A stretch of 64,000 bases of DNA from Silvibacterium acidisoli (GCA_022870745.1 CP085323.1:3100001-3164000), one strand, 5' to 3'; positions 41,300 to 52,509 are shown, counted from the stretch's first letter. A program made the numbers and translations. Notes: generated from the sequence alone by a model not told the origin.

Positions 41300-42847
41300 A
41301 TGAATACTCGATCGCGGATCACAGGTGTAATACGTCTCATCGCTTGTTTGTCTTTGACGCTCGTTCTCCTTGGGTATGCTGGGCTCATCCCACTCGGTAG
41401 ATGGCAGCTCGATGAATTCTCTGAGCTTTATAAGATGCGTTCCACGCCGCTTTACTTCTTCGAGCGTCTGAGCTGGAGTCCGCGGCCAATTTCTGAATTG
41501 CTGTACGGAGCGTATGGCTGGGCGGTGAACCACTTTCATCAGCCTCTGATCGTTCCTTTTCTCGCGCTCCTATGGCTGATTTTGCTCTTCGCGACGCTAT
41601 ATACCCCGGCGCAACGTTTTTTTGAACAACGCGACCGTGCGTGGCCCATTTTTCTGATTTCACTTACGCTGCTCGTGTTGGCCGTGAGTGGCGGAGATGC
41701 TACTGAGGTCTTCTACTGGCCGGCAGGCGCAGTAGCCTACATCCCTACACTCGCAGTGACATTGTTGTTGTTTCTTCAGGTTGTGGATGGGCGACTGGCG
41801 ACTAAAAAGGGCCGTATCCTGGCGTCCGTGTGCCTGGTTATCGCAGCCACTTGTACCGAGGCCGGCGCTACCTTTGTTTTCAGCTATGGATTGGTCCAAC
41901 TTTTCCAGAGATGCAGAGAAGCCTGGCAAAAGAAAACAGGAGCCGATCGACGTCCTGTCCTCTGGATAAGTATTCCGCTGTCCATCGCTGCTGTGGTGCT
42001 CGTTGCTGTGCGCATGAATCGCTTTCGCTCAAACGAGGTTGTCGCGGATCAACTGGCCGCTGGCCATCCTGTAAAAAGCATCGTTGCGAGCTTCAAGGAG
42101 ATGGCGTTCGAGATCTACGGGCGTGGCATCCTGGCACGCACCTATCACCAGTTTCCTAATCCCCACACGTGGCTTCATTCGGGAATGCACTTGCCCCTGG
42201 AGATACTTGCCGGATCTCACCTGTGGATGGAAGTTCTTCTGCTGGTCTCAGTACTGCTCATGTGGACCGGTGTGCAGCGCCCCGAGAAACGAACGATTCA
42301 ACAGATCCTGGAGCTCTGTACGGCTCTTATGGCCACCGCTCTTTTCATCATTGCGGCCGCCAATCTGCATTTTGGAGTAACTTGTTGCGAACGCCATGAA
42401 TTGCTGCGGGAATCATGGTGGAACATGATTCTGGTGGGACTGGCGATTGCCGGGGCTTCCTGGCTCTCCGACGCTCATCGCCAGCGGATTACACGTCTTA
42501 CACCCATTGCTCCCCTGGTTCTATTGCTGTCTGTACTTTCTTTAGGGATCATCGGGCCCTTGAGACGTACCTACCAGGCGTACGCGATTCTTCGCGAGGC
42601 CACATTGCAGAACAGCGAATCAGGTTTCCATTACGGCAGCGATCGGATGTCGCTCTCGATTCTTCCTTCAGAAGGGATCATTACGGAGGAGGCGATCCAG
42701 GCGGGCGTGTATCACAGCGGTGTGGCGATCAACAGGTTTGACCTGGATGTCTATCCTTATTACGTCCTTCGTTTCTTTGGCAAACAGACCATCGTTATTT
42801 ATCACCTGGTTGTCCCAGGAGACGCGGCTGCACCTGAAAAGAACTGA
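41300..42847 (+). CDS. Polytopic membrane protein, GT-C/DUF6056-like
   Basis: 515 residues with about ten hydrophobic segments and an acidic pair in the first periplasmic loop (RWQLDEFSELYKMR), as in GT-C-fold lipid-linked glycosyltransferases. A lumenal C-terminal part (SGFHYGSDRMSLSI...) follows. No sequence family is certain. Monocistronic, 30 bp from the convergent FNR-like gene. It may transfer sugars from polyprenyl carriers in the envelope; that is a fold-level guess. Confidence 0.6.
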   Translation: MNTRSRITGVIRLIACLSLTLVLLGYAGLIPLGRWQLDEFSELYKMRSTPLYFFERLSWSPRPISELLYGAYGWAVNHFHQPLIVPFLALLWLILLFATLYTPAQRFFEQRDRAWPIFLISLTLLVLAVSGGDATEVFYWPAGAVAYIPTLAVTLLLFLQVVDGRLATKKGRILASVCLVIAATCTEAGATFVFSYGLVQLFQRCREAWQKKTGADRRPVLWISIPLSIAAVVLVAVRMNRFRSNEVVADQLAAGHPVKSIVASFKEMAFEIYGRGILARTYHQFPNPHTWLHSGMHLPLEILAGSHLWMEVLLLVSVLLMWTGVQRPEKRTIQQILELCTALMATALFIIAAANLHFGVTCCERHELLRESWWNMILVGLAIAGASWLSDAHRQRITRLTPIAPLVLLLSVLSLGIIGPLRRTYQAYAILREATLQNSESGFHYGSDRMSLSILPSEGIITEEAIQAGVYHSGVAINRFDLDVYPYYVLRFFGKQTIVIYHLVVPGDAAAPEKN

Positions 42848-42877
42848 CGATCCGCTTCGCGCCAGCGCGAAGCCTTA

Positions 42878-43600
42878 TTAACCTGCTTGTTCTCTAAGGC
42901 GCATCAGGTCGGGAAGAACCATCCTGTCCGACTCGATGCGAACCAGTCCGTCCCGGCGAAAGGCGAGCAAAACCCTGGTCGCGGTTTCGCGGGAAACTCC
43001 GGCCATATGTCCGAGCTCTTCATGAGTGAGCGGCATGTGGAAGCTGACTTCGTTGAGGGGATGGGGGCATGCATCATTGTGTTGACCGGCAAGGATGAGC
43101 TTCCCCCAATCGCTTAAGACGCTGGCCAGCTTGGCGGCTGCGCTTCCTGAGAGAGCCAATCGTTTTGCGGTCAGGACGGCGGATTGATATTCATTCGCGA
43201 CGGCCCGGAGGGAGTTACGGCTCACGGCCTCGAACTCCTCCATGAACGAGAGGAATTGGGTGCGAGGAATGGACTTGATGACGCAAGGCTCCAGGGTCTC
43301 CGCAGAGGTCTCATAGGGATTTTGTTTCAACACAGCAGCGAGCCCCAGAACATCTCCCGGACCCACGATCCGGAGGATCAGGAGGCGGCCGTCATACGAC
43401 GATGTAGTGAGCTTGATCGTACCGCTGCAGATCACATAGACGTAATTCGGAGATGAACCTTCCTGCAGGACTGGTTGATTACTCTGTAAATGTATCCATG
43501 AACCCAGGCTGTCCATGCGCTGGATAGCGCTCCGATCCAAAGCGCAAAAGCAGTGTGGCCCTTTCGTCGTACAACTCTGGCAACTGCGCTTCAGCGGCAT
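42878..43600 (-). CDS. FNR-like transcriptional regulator
   Basis: 240 residues of Crp/Fnr type: cyclic-nucleotide-like roll (about 35-145) and a C-terminal HTH (THEELGHMAGVSRETATRVL). The N-terminus has four Cys (C7, C10, C17, C19: SCQSC...HCFC), the spacing of an oxygen-sensing iron-sulfur cluster site. It is divergent from cydAB, and a perfect Crp/Fnr palindrome lies between, so it probably controls cytochrome bd synthesis at low oxygen. Recognition helix residues E and R (SRETATR) suit a TGTGA/TTGAT half-site. Confidence 0.9.
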   Translation of the reverse strand: MPLKRSCQSCTTKGPHCFCALDRSAIQRMDSLGSWIHLQSNQPVLQEGSSPNYVYVICSGTIKLTTSSYDGRLLILRIVGPGDVLGLAAVLKQNPYETSAETLEPCVIKSIPRTQFLSFMEEFEAVSRNSLRAVANEYQSAVLTAKRLALSGSAAAKLASVLSDWGKLILAGQHNDACPHPLNEVSFHMPLTHEELGHMAGVSRETATRVLLAFRRDGLVRIESDRMVLPDLMRLREQAG

Positions 43601-43720
43601 ATTTGCGCCTCCTGATGTAAGGATATAGCAACGCGGCAGCCCGCCGAATAACCCCGTCGTAACATACCTAACGTCTGAAGACGTGGTCAGGCGATTACCG
43701 GTCCGTAATTACCGGAACTT

Positions 43721-43736
43721 TGTGACGTGCGTCACA
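43721..43736. promoter_or_regulatory. Crp/Fnr-type operator upstream of cydA
   Basis: TGTGA-CGTGCG-TCACA is a perfect inverted repeat with the consensus half-sites, 38 bp before the cydA ATG and 120 bp before the FNR-like gene. Two ATTACCGG direct repeats (about 43694 and 43709) lie just upstream. Confidence 0.75.
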
Positions 43737-43773
43737 GAGGCCGATGCCGATACCATTTATCGTGGCAGCAGCT

Positions 43774-45132
<1,359 letters not shown>

Positions 45133-45148
45133 AGCGAAAGGAAAAACA

Positions 45149-46195
45149 ATGGGAGCAGTCTGGTTCTGGATCGTCGCTTTAATGCTTGCGGCTTATGTTG
45201 TTCTCGATGGTTTCGATATCGGGATCGGCATCCTGTACCCGATCCTTGGGCGCAGCGGCCAGGACCGCAAGGTGATGCTGCGTTCGATCGGTCCTGTCTG
45301 GGATGGAAACGAGGTCTGGCTTCTTGCCAGCGGCGGAACCTTGTTCTTCGCGTTTCCGATTCTTTATGCTTCGGCCTTCAGCGGTTTTTATCTCCCCCTG
45401 ATGATTGTGTTGTGGCTGTTGATCGGACGCGGTATCGGAATCGAGCTTCGGTCACAGGTCGACAACGCGGTCTGGAGAAGCTTCTTCGATGGCGTCTTCT
45501 TTCTTTCGAGCGCACTGCTGGCCATCTTTCTCGGCGCCGCTCTTGCGAATGTAATTCGCGGCGTTCCGCTCGGCGCGGACCATTACTTCTTCCTGCCGCT
45601 CTGGACAGACTGGCGCGCTGGATCGCACCCCGGCATTCTCGATTGGTACACGGTCATCGGTGGAGTGGTCGCCCTGGTTGCGCTGACCACGCACGGCAGC
45701 TTGTATCTGGCACTCAAGGCATCGGGAGAACTTGAAGACAGAGCTCTTCGGTGTGGCCGGTTGTCCTGGCTGGGGCTTTGCATCATGACGCTTATCAGCC
45801 TGCCTGCGACCGTTCTCGTGCGGCCGGCAATGCTTACTCACTATTCCCAGCATCCGGCTGCGTTCGCAATCCCTGCGATGGTCGTGCTGTCGTTAGCAGG
45901 AACCGGCATCTACATGCGGCGCAGGGAAGAGCTCAAGGCATTCCTGTCGTCGTGCCTGTATCTGGCTACCATGCTGGTCGGAGCCGCAGTAGGACTCTAT
46001 CCGACGCTGCTCCCATCCTCATCGAACCCAGGCGATGACATCACCGTCGCGAATGCTCTCTCGGGCACCTACGCCATGCATGTCGGGCTGATCTGGTGGA
46101 TCTTCGGCATATCGCTCGCGCTTGGCTATTTCGTCGTCAGCTACAGCATGTTTCGTGGCAAGGTTCCGCTTCACGACGACGGATACGGGCACTAA
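45149..46195 (+). CDS. cydB: Cytochrome bd ubiquinol oxidase subunit II
   Basis: 348 residues with GGAGCAG near the start region and AAAGGAAAAAC just before the ATG. Starts WFWIVALMLAAYVVLDGFDI and GIGILYPILGR, the hallmark of CydB, and has the GPVWDGNEVWLL motif. Multi-pass, no haem. Shorter than the E. coli protein but normal for CioB. No cydX-like small subunit gene is seen after it. It pairs with CydA. Confidence 0.96.
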   Translation: MGAVWFWIVALMLAAYVVLDGFDIGIGILYPILGRSGQDRKVMLRSIGPVWDGNEVWLLASGGTLFFAFPILYASAFSGFYLPLMIVLWLLIGRGIGIELRSQVDNAVWRSFFDGVFFLSSALLAIFLGAALANVIRGVPLGADHYFFLPLWTDWRAGSHPGILDWYTVIGGVVALVALTTHGSLYLALKASGELEDRALRCGRLSWLGLCIMTLISLPATVLVRPAMLTHYSQHPAAFAIPAMVVLSLAGTGIYMRRREELKAFLSSCLYLATMLVGAAVGLYPTLLPSSSNPGDDITVANALSGTYAMHVGLIWWIFGISLALGYFVVSYSMFRGKVPLHDDGYGH

Positions 46196-46318
46196 TCGCA
46201 TCGCAGGCACGCAATCATCGGCGATTGTGTGTCTGCTAAGGCTGCGGCCAACCATTCTGTTGCCGCCGAATCGAGCTTCGAAGGTATACCGGCGGGCATG
46301 ACACCGGCTCGCGCAACG

Positions 46319-46540
46319 CTACGCAGTCATTACCCTTTCGCTGTCGATTTGCGGGAGCGGCATGGCGCCCAGCGCCATCAAGGCACACTGGGCCACCGCC
46401 AGTACGATGAGCGGGGGACAATTCGCTGCTGTTCCGTACCCCGAGCACACAGAATGGCCATCACATCGTTTCAGGGGTGAGTTGGGGCAGTTCAGACATG
46501 CCCGAGAACAACTGGAAGACTGAAGGATGTTGAGTGGCAT
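46319..46540 (-). CDS. Small Cys-rich protein, 73 aa
   Basis: The ATG at 46540 has a strong AAGGAG seven bases upstream, which selects it over a longer frame. The N-terminal half has several Cys (SSCSRACLNCPNSPLKRC, then CSGYGTAANC), with a hydrophobic stretch after (PLIVLAVAQCALMALGAM). It is unlike its neighbours and could be a small metal- or cluster-binding membrane-associated protein. It lies in the 600-bp gap between cydB and araB, convergent with cydB. No family recognised. Confidence 0.45.
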   Translation of the reverse strand: MPLNILQSSSCSRACLNCPNSPLKRCDGHSVCSGYGTAANCPPLIVLAVAQCALMALGAMPLPQIDSERVMTA

Positions 46541-46813
46541 GAAGCTTCTCCTTGATATATCAGCATCCACCAGTCGCGCCATCAGGAGATGTGACGGCGA
46601 TCACGTTCCGCACGTTTTCGTGAAGGATCAGGAAGCGTGGTTTGGATTCCCGGGGCTTCGGCCTCCTGCAAGAGCAGGGTGTCTGCGGGCATTTCTTCTT
46701 GCCCATCTGCCCGTGCTGTTCTTGACTCGCAACTTTGGCGCGTTTAGATTGGGCTTTGTTTGGCTGCAAATCTTTTAAAAATGGCGTAGTTGGCCCGCCG
46801 AAGCTGGAAATCC

Positions 46814-48406
46814 ATGCGCATTGTTGCCGGTGTTGATTTTGGGACTCTTAGTACCCGTGTCACTCTTCTTGATAGTGAAAAAGGCCGGCTGGGAACGGCT
46901 TCCGCCACCTATCCGCTGAAACGTAAACATCACGATCCTGACTTTGCGACGCAGTCCCACACCGACCAGATGGACGCGCTGGTGAAGGCTCTCCGCGAAG
47001 TGCTGGCGAATACCGGCATCGATGGTGAGCAGGTTGAGGCGCTGGCCCTCGACACGACCGGTTCGAGCGTTATTCCGGTCGATGACCACATGCAGCCTCT
47101 CGATGACTACTATCTATGGTGCGATCATCGCGCACTGCGTGAGGCGGAGCAGATTACCCGGCTGGCGCACGAGAAGAACCTCGAGGCGATCGAGTGGTGC
47201 GGCGGAGTGTATTCCCACGAGTGGGGTTGGGCGAAGGTGCTGCACTGGCTGCGGCACAACCCGGAAAAACGCGACCGGTTCGCCTCGGCCTTTGAACATT
47301 GCGACATGGTCGCAGCGACCCTGAGCGGAATCACCGATCCCAAACAGGCGAAGCGGAGCGTTTGCGCGCTGGGGCACAAGTGGCTATGGAATCCCAAGTG
47401 GGCGGGATTTCCTCCGGAAGAGTTTCTGGCTGCGGTCGATCCGCTGCTGACAGGCGTACGCGAAAAGCTGGCGGGTGATGTGCTCACCTCAGATCACGTT
47501 GCCGGGCACCTTTCTCCCGAATGGGCTGAGAAGCTTGGCCTGAAGGCCGGAATTCCTATCCCGGTTGGAGCGTTCGACGCGCACTGGGACGCGATCGGCG
47601 CAGGCTGCCGCGAAGGCGACGTGGTCAACGTGGTCGGAACCTCAACCTGCATCATCGCCATGCAGAAGAAGGCGGAACTGGTGCCGGGCGTGTGTGGTGT
47701 GGTGCCGGGCAGCGTACATCCTGGATATACCGGCGTGGAAGCAGGGTTGTCCGCGGTAGGAGACATCTTCGAAGCTATCGCCCGCCGCGCGGGAACCGAC
47801 GTCCGTGAGCTTTCGAAGGGCCTTGAAAATTACAAGGCTGGACAGACCGGATTGCTGCGTTTTTCCTGGGATAACGGCGATCGCACCGTTCTGACACGCA
47901 GCGACCTCGGCGGCATGACGCTGGGGTGGCACCTGGTAAATACAGCGCAGGACGAGCTCTTTGCAGCCATCGAAGGCACTGCATTTCATACCCGCATCAT
48001 TCTCGACCGCATGGCTGAGCATGGCGTTCCGATTGAGCGCGTGATCAATGCTGGAGGCATTCCGCAAAACAACGTGGTGTTGAACCATGTCTATGCGAAT
48101 GTCTTCAACAAGCCAGTGCTTGTGCCGGAGGTTCCGGCGACCAGCGTGGGTTCGGGCATTTTTGCGCAGTTGGCTGCCGGCATCTTTAAGACCGTAGAAG
48201 AGGCGCAGGACCGCATGTGCCCGACGTACAAAATCTACGAGCCGGAACCGAAGGCCGCTGCTGTTTACGAAGAGCTATATCAGCTTTATCGCAAGGTCTA
48301 TTTCGCCTTCGGTGATCGCAGGGCCACACCTCAGCCGCTGACCGAGGTGCTGCACGACCTGCGCGAGATCGCATCGCGCGTTCATGGCGATGCCGCGAAG
48401 GCGTAG
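46814..48406 (+). CDS. araB: Ribulokinase
   Basis: 530 residues. Started at the ATG at 46814 (MRIVAGVDFGTLSTRVTLLD), with GGAAA upstream; the frame runs eight codons further without family support. FGGY kinase motifs: the N-terminal ATP loop (GVDFGTLSTR), LDTTGSS, GAFDAHWDAIGAG and VGTSTCI, and the C-terminal AGGIPQNN. It phosphorylates L-ribulose (and in some D-ribulose) to the 5-phosphate. araD follows 37 bases later. No araA (isomerase) is in the window. Confidence 0.93.
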   Translation: MRIVAGVDFGTLSTRVTLLDSEKGRLGTASATYPLKRKHHDPDFATQSHTDQMDALVKALREVLANTGIDGEQVEALALDTTGSSVIPVDDHMQPLDDYYLWCDHRALREAEQITRLAHEKNLEAIEWCGGVYSHEWGWAKVLHWLRHNPEKRDRFASAFEHCDMVAATLSGITDPKQAKRSVCALGHKWLWNPKWAGFPPEEFLAAVDPLLTGVREKLAGDVLTSDHVAGHLSPEWAEKLGLKAGIPIPVGAFDAHWDAIGAGCREGDVVNVVGTSTCIIAMQKKAELVPGVCGVVPGSVHPGYTGVEAGLSAVGDIFEAIARRAGTDVRELSKGLENYKAGQTGLLRFSWDNGDRTVLTRSDLGGMTLGWHLVNTAQDELFAAIEGTAFHTRIILDRMAEHGVPIERVINAGGIPQNNVVLNHVYANVFNKPVLVPEVPATSVGSGIFAQLAAGIFKTVEEAQDRMCPTYKIYEPEPKAAAVYEELYQLYRKVYFAFGDRRATPQPLTEVLHDLREIASRVHGDAAKA

Positions 48407-48443
48407 GCTGTTGGTATAGGTTCGTATCCAGGAGAAGATTGAA

Positions 48444-49166
48444 ATGCTGTTGCAGAAACTGCGCGAAGAGGTTCTCGAGGCAAATCTCGAAGTGGTGCGC
48501 CGCGGCCTGGTGCTCTACACATTCGGAAATGCTTCGGGTGTCGACCGGGAGCAGGGGCTGGTCGTAATCAAGCCATCGGGCGTGGACTACGACGAACTGC
48601 GTCCCGAGCACATGGTGGTAACAGACCTTAACGGAAAGCTCGTCGAGGGAGATCTTCGCCCTTCTTCCGACCTGGATACACATACGCTGCTGTATCGCGA
48701 ATTCCCTGAGATCGGCGCGGTGGTCCACACCCACTCGGAATACGCGACCAGCTTTGCGCAGGCTGGGCTGCCGATTCCCGCCTTTGGCACAACGCATGCC
48801 GACTACTTTTACGGCCCGGTGCCGGTGACCGAGCCGCTTACGGACGAAGCGATCGGCGGACGCTACGTGCATGAGACGGGGCTTGCGATTATTGCCCGTT
48901 TCAAAAACACCGACGAGTACATCGATCCGCTTGCTGTGCCTGCCTGCCTCGTGGCAGGGCATGCTCCCTTCGTCTGGGGACGTACTCCTCACGATGCTGC
49001 CCACAATGCGGTGGTGCTCGAGGCAGTGGCTCGCATGGCCTATCGGACGGTTTCTCTCAAGGCAAATGCGGACGAAGTTTCGCAGGCCCTGCTTGACCGC
49101 CATTACTTTCGCAAACACGGCGCGAACGCGACCTACGGGCAGGCATCTCCTGCAGGCAAGCGCTGA
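48444..49166 (+). CDS. araD: L-ribulose-5-phosphate 4-epimerase
   Basis: 240 residues, class II aldolase fold. Conserved parts: KPSGVDYDEL, zinc-binding VVHTHSEYATSFAQ, the GTTHADYFYG loop and the third zinc His in AGHAPFVWG. It converts L-ribulose-5-phosphate to D-xylulose-5-phosphate. AGGAGA precedes the ATG. Operon with araB; a convergent large secreted protein gene ends 34 bases after it. Confidence 0.94.
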   Translation: MLLQKLREEVLEANLEVVRRGLVLYTFGNASGVDREQGLVVIKPSGVDYDELRPEHMVVTDLNGKLVEGDLRPSSDLDTHTLLYREFPEIGAVVHTHSEYATSFAQAGLPIPAFGTTHADYFYGPVPVTEPLTDEAIGGRYVHETGLAIIARFKNTDEYIDPLAVPACLVAGHAPFVWGRTPHDAAHNAVVLEAVARMAYRTVSLKANADEVSQALLDRHYFRKHGANATYGQASPAGKR

Positions 49167-49190
49167 CGACCGCAACAGTCATCAGCGCTT
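49158..49190. terminator. Hairpin between araD and the secreted protein
   Basis: AAGCGCTGACGA / TCATCAGCGCTT (one mismatch) overlaps the araD stop. No T-run; it may act as a weak convergent terminator. Confidence 0.4.
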
Positions 49191-49200
49191 ACCTGCAACA

Positions 49201-52140
49201 TCAGAAATGCGGAACGTCTGAGCTTCCTCCTTCATATCCCAACATCCCCGGCTTGCTAGCCTGCGAAAAGACGCTGTTCGATGGCGCGCTTTCGCCGAGT
49301 CCGTTGGTGGCCGTTACCTCGTAGAAGTAGGCGCAGCCCGGTATGGCCGTGTAATCGTAGGCATTGTAGGTATTTGTCTGAATAATTGTTACAAATGGAC
49401 CGGCGGGCGAAGTGCTGCGCTTCACGTTGAAGGCCGTTCCGAATTGAGGCGTCGTCAACGGATCGGGTTTCCACCTCAGGAATATGAAACCGTCGCGATT
49501 CCTGGCGTGTAGCACCGGCGGCGTACGAACTGTCTCGACCGGCGTGCCGCTGACCGAAGACGACTGCGAGCTTTCGCCAAGATAGTTCACCGAGGTGACG
49601 ACGTAGTAATACGTCGAACCGTTGTTGATGGAGAGATCGGTGTATCGGGTAGCGCTCTGCGGGGAGGTCGTAAGCAGGGTGTAACTCGATCCATCGGGCG
49701 AGCGGTAGACGTTATATCCCATTGCATCGGGGACGCTGTTCCACGTCAGGATCGCGATGCCTCCTCCGAAGAACGGCTCTGCGTCGCCGCCCCCGAATGT
49801 GGCGTTCAATCCGCCTGGCGGAGGTGGTGCGGAAGCTGCCGGAAAGCTGCTTACCTGCGACGAGACAGCACCCGTGCCGAAGGCGTTCGACGCATTCACG
49901 ACGTAATAGTAGGTATTGTTGTCGCTCACTGAAGTGTCAACGTATCGATTCGTACCCGTCGTAGCGAGAAGAGTGTAAGGTCCGCCGCTTTGAGTGGAGC
50001 GAAGGATCGAGTAAGTGGTTGCCGTTGTAGCGCTCGCCCATGAAAGCGAGACGGTTGCACTGCCCGGCACAGCGGTTAGATTCGAAGGCGCCGAGGGAGC
50101 GGTTGGGTATCCACCGCCCATGATCTGCTGAATGAGAATCGCGCCTGTTCCTGCGGGCAGAATGGTGTTGCCGGCGGAAGACGCAGAGGTTGCCAGCGAC
50201 AGGCTGTGAAAACCTCTTGACGTCGAGAAGGAGAGCGCGGAGGAAACTCCATCAGAGCTGTTGAGCGAGAGCGTGCCGATGCTTTGGTCGTCGATGAAGA
50301 CGTTGACGGCTGCTCCGGTGACTGCGGCATGTCCATAGAGACGCAGCGCGAAGGTGCCAGGGCCGGATGCCCTTAGCAGATAGACGTTGGGCGAGTTCGG
50401 CTGGATGGTCAGCCCTGATCCGGGTATTGCTTCGCTCACAAAGATATCGGGTGTTCGCTGGCTGGGGTCGATGTTCACGGTTTGCCCGGCCATGAAAGGC
50501 AATACATTGCCTGCTGTGAGAGGCGGTCGGGGTGCGCTTAGAACTCCTAGCGCTCCGAGATAGGTGGGGGTCCGCAGATGTTCGTAGTCTTCAACAAGCA
50601 TGAAGTCGCCGAACTCGCTGACATCCCCCTGTAGCGCATAGTAGTTGACGGTGTCGCCACCAACCGCGAACCAGTTATCGAGATAATGATGCACGATGCT
50701 GGCAATCATGCGGCGGTCGCGGATGCTATGGGCTCCGACGCCACCCAGAAGCGAGCCAGGTCCGGACTCGTAGCCGACTTCCTTGAGGCCATAGTAAGCA
50801 GCAACGGCCTGCCACCCGATAAAGTCTCGCCGCACTGCATCGCTGCCGGTCCACATCGTCGCGAAGGTTGCGTCGACGGAGGATGTGTCGGCCGCATCGT
50901 AGTAGGGCGCTTCACCGATGCCGTAGAGAACAGTCTTCACCGGAAAGCCAAACTTTTGCTCGGCCCATCCCAGCGAGTTGAAGAACGTGAGCTCCGTTGT
51001 GTATTGCCACAATGCAACCGGACGGACGCGGCCGGTGCAGCTGCTTTCTCCGAAGACCTGTTCGAAGATCTGTCCAATCTGTATGGTGCGCTCGATATAG
51101 CGTTGGTCGACAGTGATGCCTTCCTGACTGGCGATGATCTGGTTATAGGTGTACTCAGGAAAGCTGAAATTCCAGACTTCATTGCTGTATTCCACGTACA
51201 CGTGCAGATCGCGCTCAAGACCTTGTGTGTATTGGTTGCCGTTCCGGATGAGATTTGCGAGCTGCATCACGTAGTCGTCATCCGCGGAGTCGGGAATATT
51301 AATCCACATATCGTGATGGGTGGCGTTGGCGAGCATGATCATGTACTCCCATGCGACGCCTTGCGACTGCTTGCCATCGGTGTTCCTTGCGGGCAGCCCC
51401 GCCTGGTAGGCGTCAGCGACCTGCACGCGGTCTTCCCAGCGTGTTGTAACCAGGCTGGTTCCAAAGAATGTCTGGTAGCCGTTTCCCGAGTCGACATTGA
51501 GGAAACGGATCGCCGCAAATGGAGGCTCGTAAGCAGCCAGCGTGCCGGGTGTGAAAACAGCTTGCGTATTTTGCGAATACCCAGGGCGAAGCAGGTGCAT
51601 ATTCGTGAAGCCTGTGCCGGGTGTATCGGTAGGGAGCCTTTGTGTGTTCAGAAACTGTAGTTGCAGCAGGGAGTGCCCAGGCTGCAGAACAAGGTCGGCG
51701 GTTGTCTGGTTGCTTTGTGCGTTGTAGATCTGGTTCTGCACAAGCAGGCCGCCGCTTGCTGCTTCGGTGCTGGGAACAATGGTGGCTTGGCCGGTGAAAG
51801 ATAGTTTGTAGATGCCGGCGATATCTTCATTGATGGCAGGAGCATCCGGCGCACGCCAGGGCATGTTCCGGCGAATGTCATAATCCATGCCCGCATCGCT
51901 GGTCGGCCATCCGGCTGCGTCCTGGGTTACGGCAGTCGCTCCGACCGTGTTCCATCCCGTCAGTCCTTTGATCAGATCAACCCAGTCCCATCCTCCGTTG
52001 ACGCCCAAAGGAAGATTGGAGTATTCGGAATGCCCGTCGGCATGAGCTGGAGGGGTGTAGGCGGCCAGTGTGGCGAGCAGAAGTTGCAGAAGCAGGAAGT
52101 TACGAAGGACGGTGACAAGCGGCGTGGGGGATCGATGCAT
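49201..52140 (-). CDS. Secreted carbohydrate-active protein with FN3 repeats
   Basis: 979 residues from the ATG at 52140, which has an ideal GGAGG and starts a signal peptide (LLLQLLLATLAAYTPPAHA); the 17-codon longer start is rejected. Residues about 40-550 form an unclassified domain with glycosidase-like wording (VEYSNEVWNFSF, with the Asn-Glu pair of clan GH-A enzymes; DWVDLIKGLTGW). A ~100-residue spacer and three fibronectin type III repeats follow (e.g. APSNLTAVPGSATVSLSW, PPGGLNATFGG). The araB-araD genes next door suggest an arabinose-containing glycan. It is divergent from receptor 4, with a palindrome between. Confidence 0.7.
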   Translation of the reverse strand: MHRSPTPLVTVLRNFLLLQLLLATLAAYTPPAHADGHSEYSNLPLGVNGGWDWVDLIKGLTGWNTVGATAVTQDAAGWPTSDAGMDYDIRRNMPWRAPDAPAINEDIAGIYKLSFTGQATIVPSTEAASGGLLVQNQIYNAQSNQTTADLVLQPGHSLLQLQFLNTQRLPTDTPGTGFTNMHLLRPGYSQNTQAVFTPGTLAAYEPPFAAIRFLNVDSGNGYQTFFGTSLVTTRWEDRVQVADAYQAGLPARNTDGKQSQGVAWEYMIMLANATHHDMWINIPDSADDDYVMQLANLIRNGNQYTQGLERDLHVYVEYSNEVWNFSFPEYTYNQIIASQEGITVDQRYIERTIQIGQIFEQVFGESSCTGRVRPVALWQYTTELTFFNSLGWAEQKFGFPVKTVLYGIGEAPYYDAADTSSVDATFATMWTGSDAVRRDFIGWQAVAAYYGLKEVGYESGPGSLLGGVGAHSIRDRRMIASIVHHYLDNWFAVGGDTVNYYALQGDVSEFGDFMLVEDYEHLRTPTYLGALGVLSAPRPPLTAGNVLPFMAGQTVNIDPSQRTPDIFVSEAIPGSGLTIQPNSPNVYLLRASGPGTFALRLYGHAAVTGAAVNVFIDDQSIGTLSLNSSDGVSSALSFSTSRGFHSLSLATSASSAGNTILPAGTGAILIQQIMGGGYPTAPSAPSNLTAVPGSATVSLSWASATTATTYSILRSTQSGGPYTLLATTGTNRYVDTSVSDNNTYYYVVNASNAFGTGAVSSQVSSFPAASAPPPPGGLNATFGGGDAEPFFGGGIAILTWNSVPDAMGYNVYRSPDGSSYTLLTTSPQSATRYTDLSINNGSTYYYVVTSVNYLGESSQSSSVSGTPVETVRTPPVLHARNRDGFIFLRWKPDPLTTPQFGTAFNVKRSTSPAGPFVTIIQTNTYNAYDYTAIPGCAYFYEVTATNGLGESAPSNSVFSQASKPGMLGYEGGSSDVPHF

Positions 52141-52475
52141 GGTATGCCTCCATTGAGGAATTGGCCCGGCAGCATTTATGCACTTGCCCAAAGTAGGGTG
52201 TCAAATAAGTTGTTTGTGGCATGGAAATGTAGCCGTGCGGCATAGCATGTCGCCAGGCCAATGGAGTATAAGAGCGGGGTAAATCTCCAGCCAGATGTTA
52301 TCGCTATCTCCTGGCGAGGAGAAGTACTTATAGGAAGAATGCTCACCTGAAGTAGAGATGAGTGCCTGCTTTCCTATTGACAGCCGCATTGCCGGAAGCT
52401 AGGTTGCCATTGGCTCAAAAGCAGGTCTGGAAACAACTTGTATTGTGCGTATGCAACATTCAGCCATAAGTGCAT

Positions 52476-52494
52476 AAGACCGAATTTCGGTCTT
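52476..52494. promoter_or_regulatory. Palindromic operator-like site before receptor 4
   Basis: AAGACCGAA-T-TTCGGTCTT is a perfect 9-bp inverted repeat ending just before GGGGAGAG, the ribosome binding site of receptor 4. It could be a repressor site or an RNA hairpin next to the ribosome site. It differs from the poly-Cys leaders of receptors 1-3. Confidence 0.5.
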
Positions 52495-52509
52495 TAAGGG
52501 GAGAGCAGA

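Noticed and set aside
50686-51660. 324-codon plus-strand frame inside the secreted FN3 protein
   Set aside because: Antisense shadow; its Cys-rich composition is an artefact of the opposite frame.
52339-52400. Short frame before receptor 4 tested as a cysteine leader
   Set aside because: It has a single Cys codon and no run, so it does not belong to the poly-Cys group.
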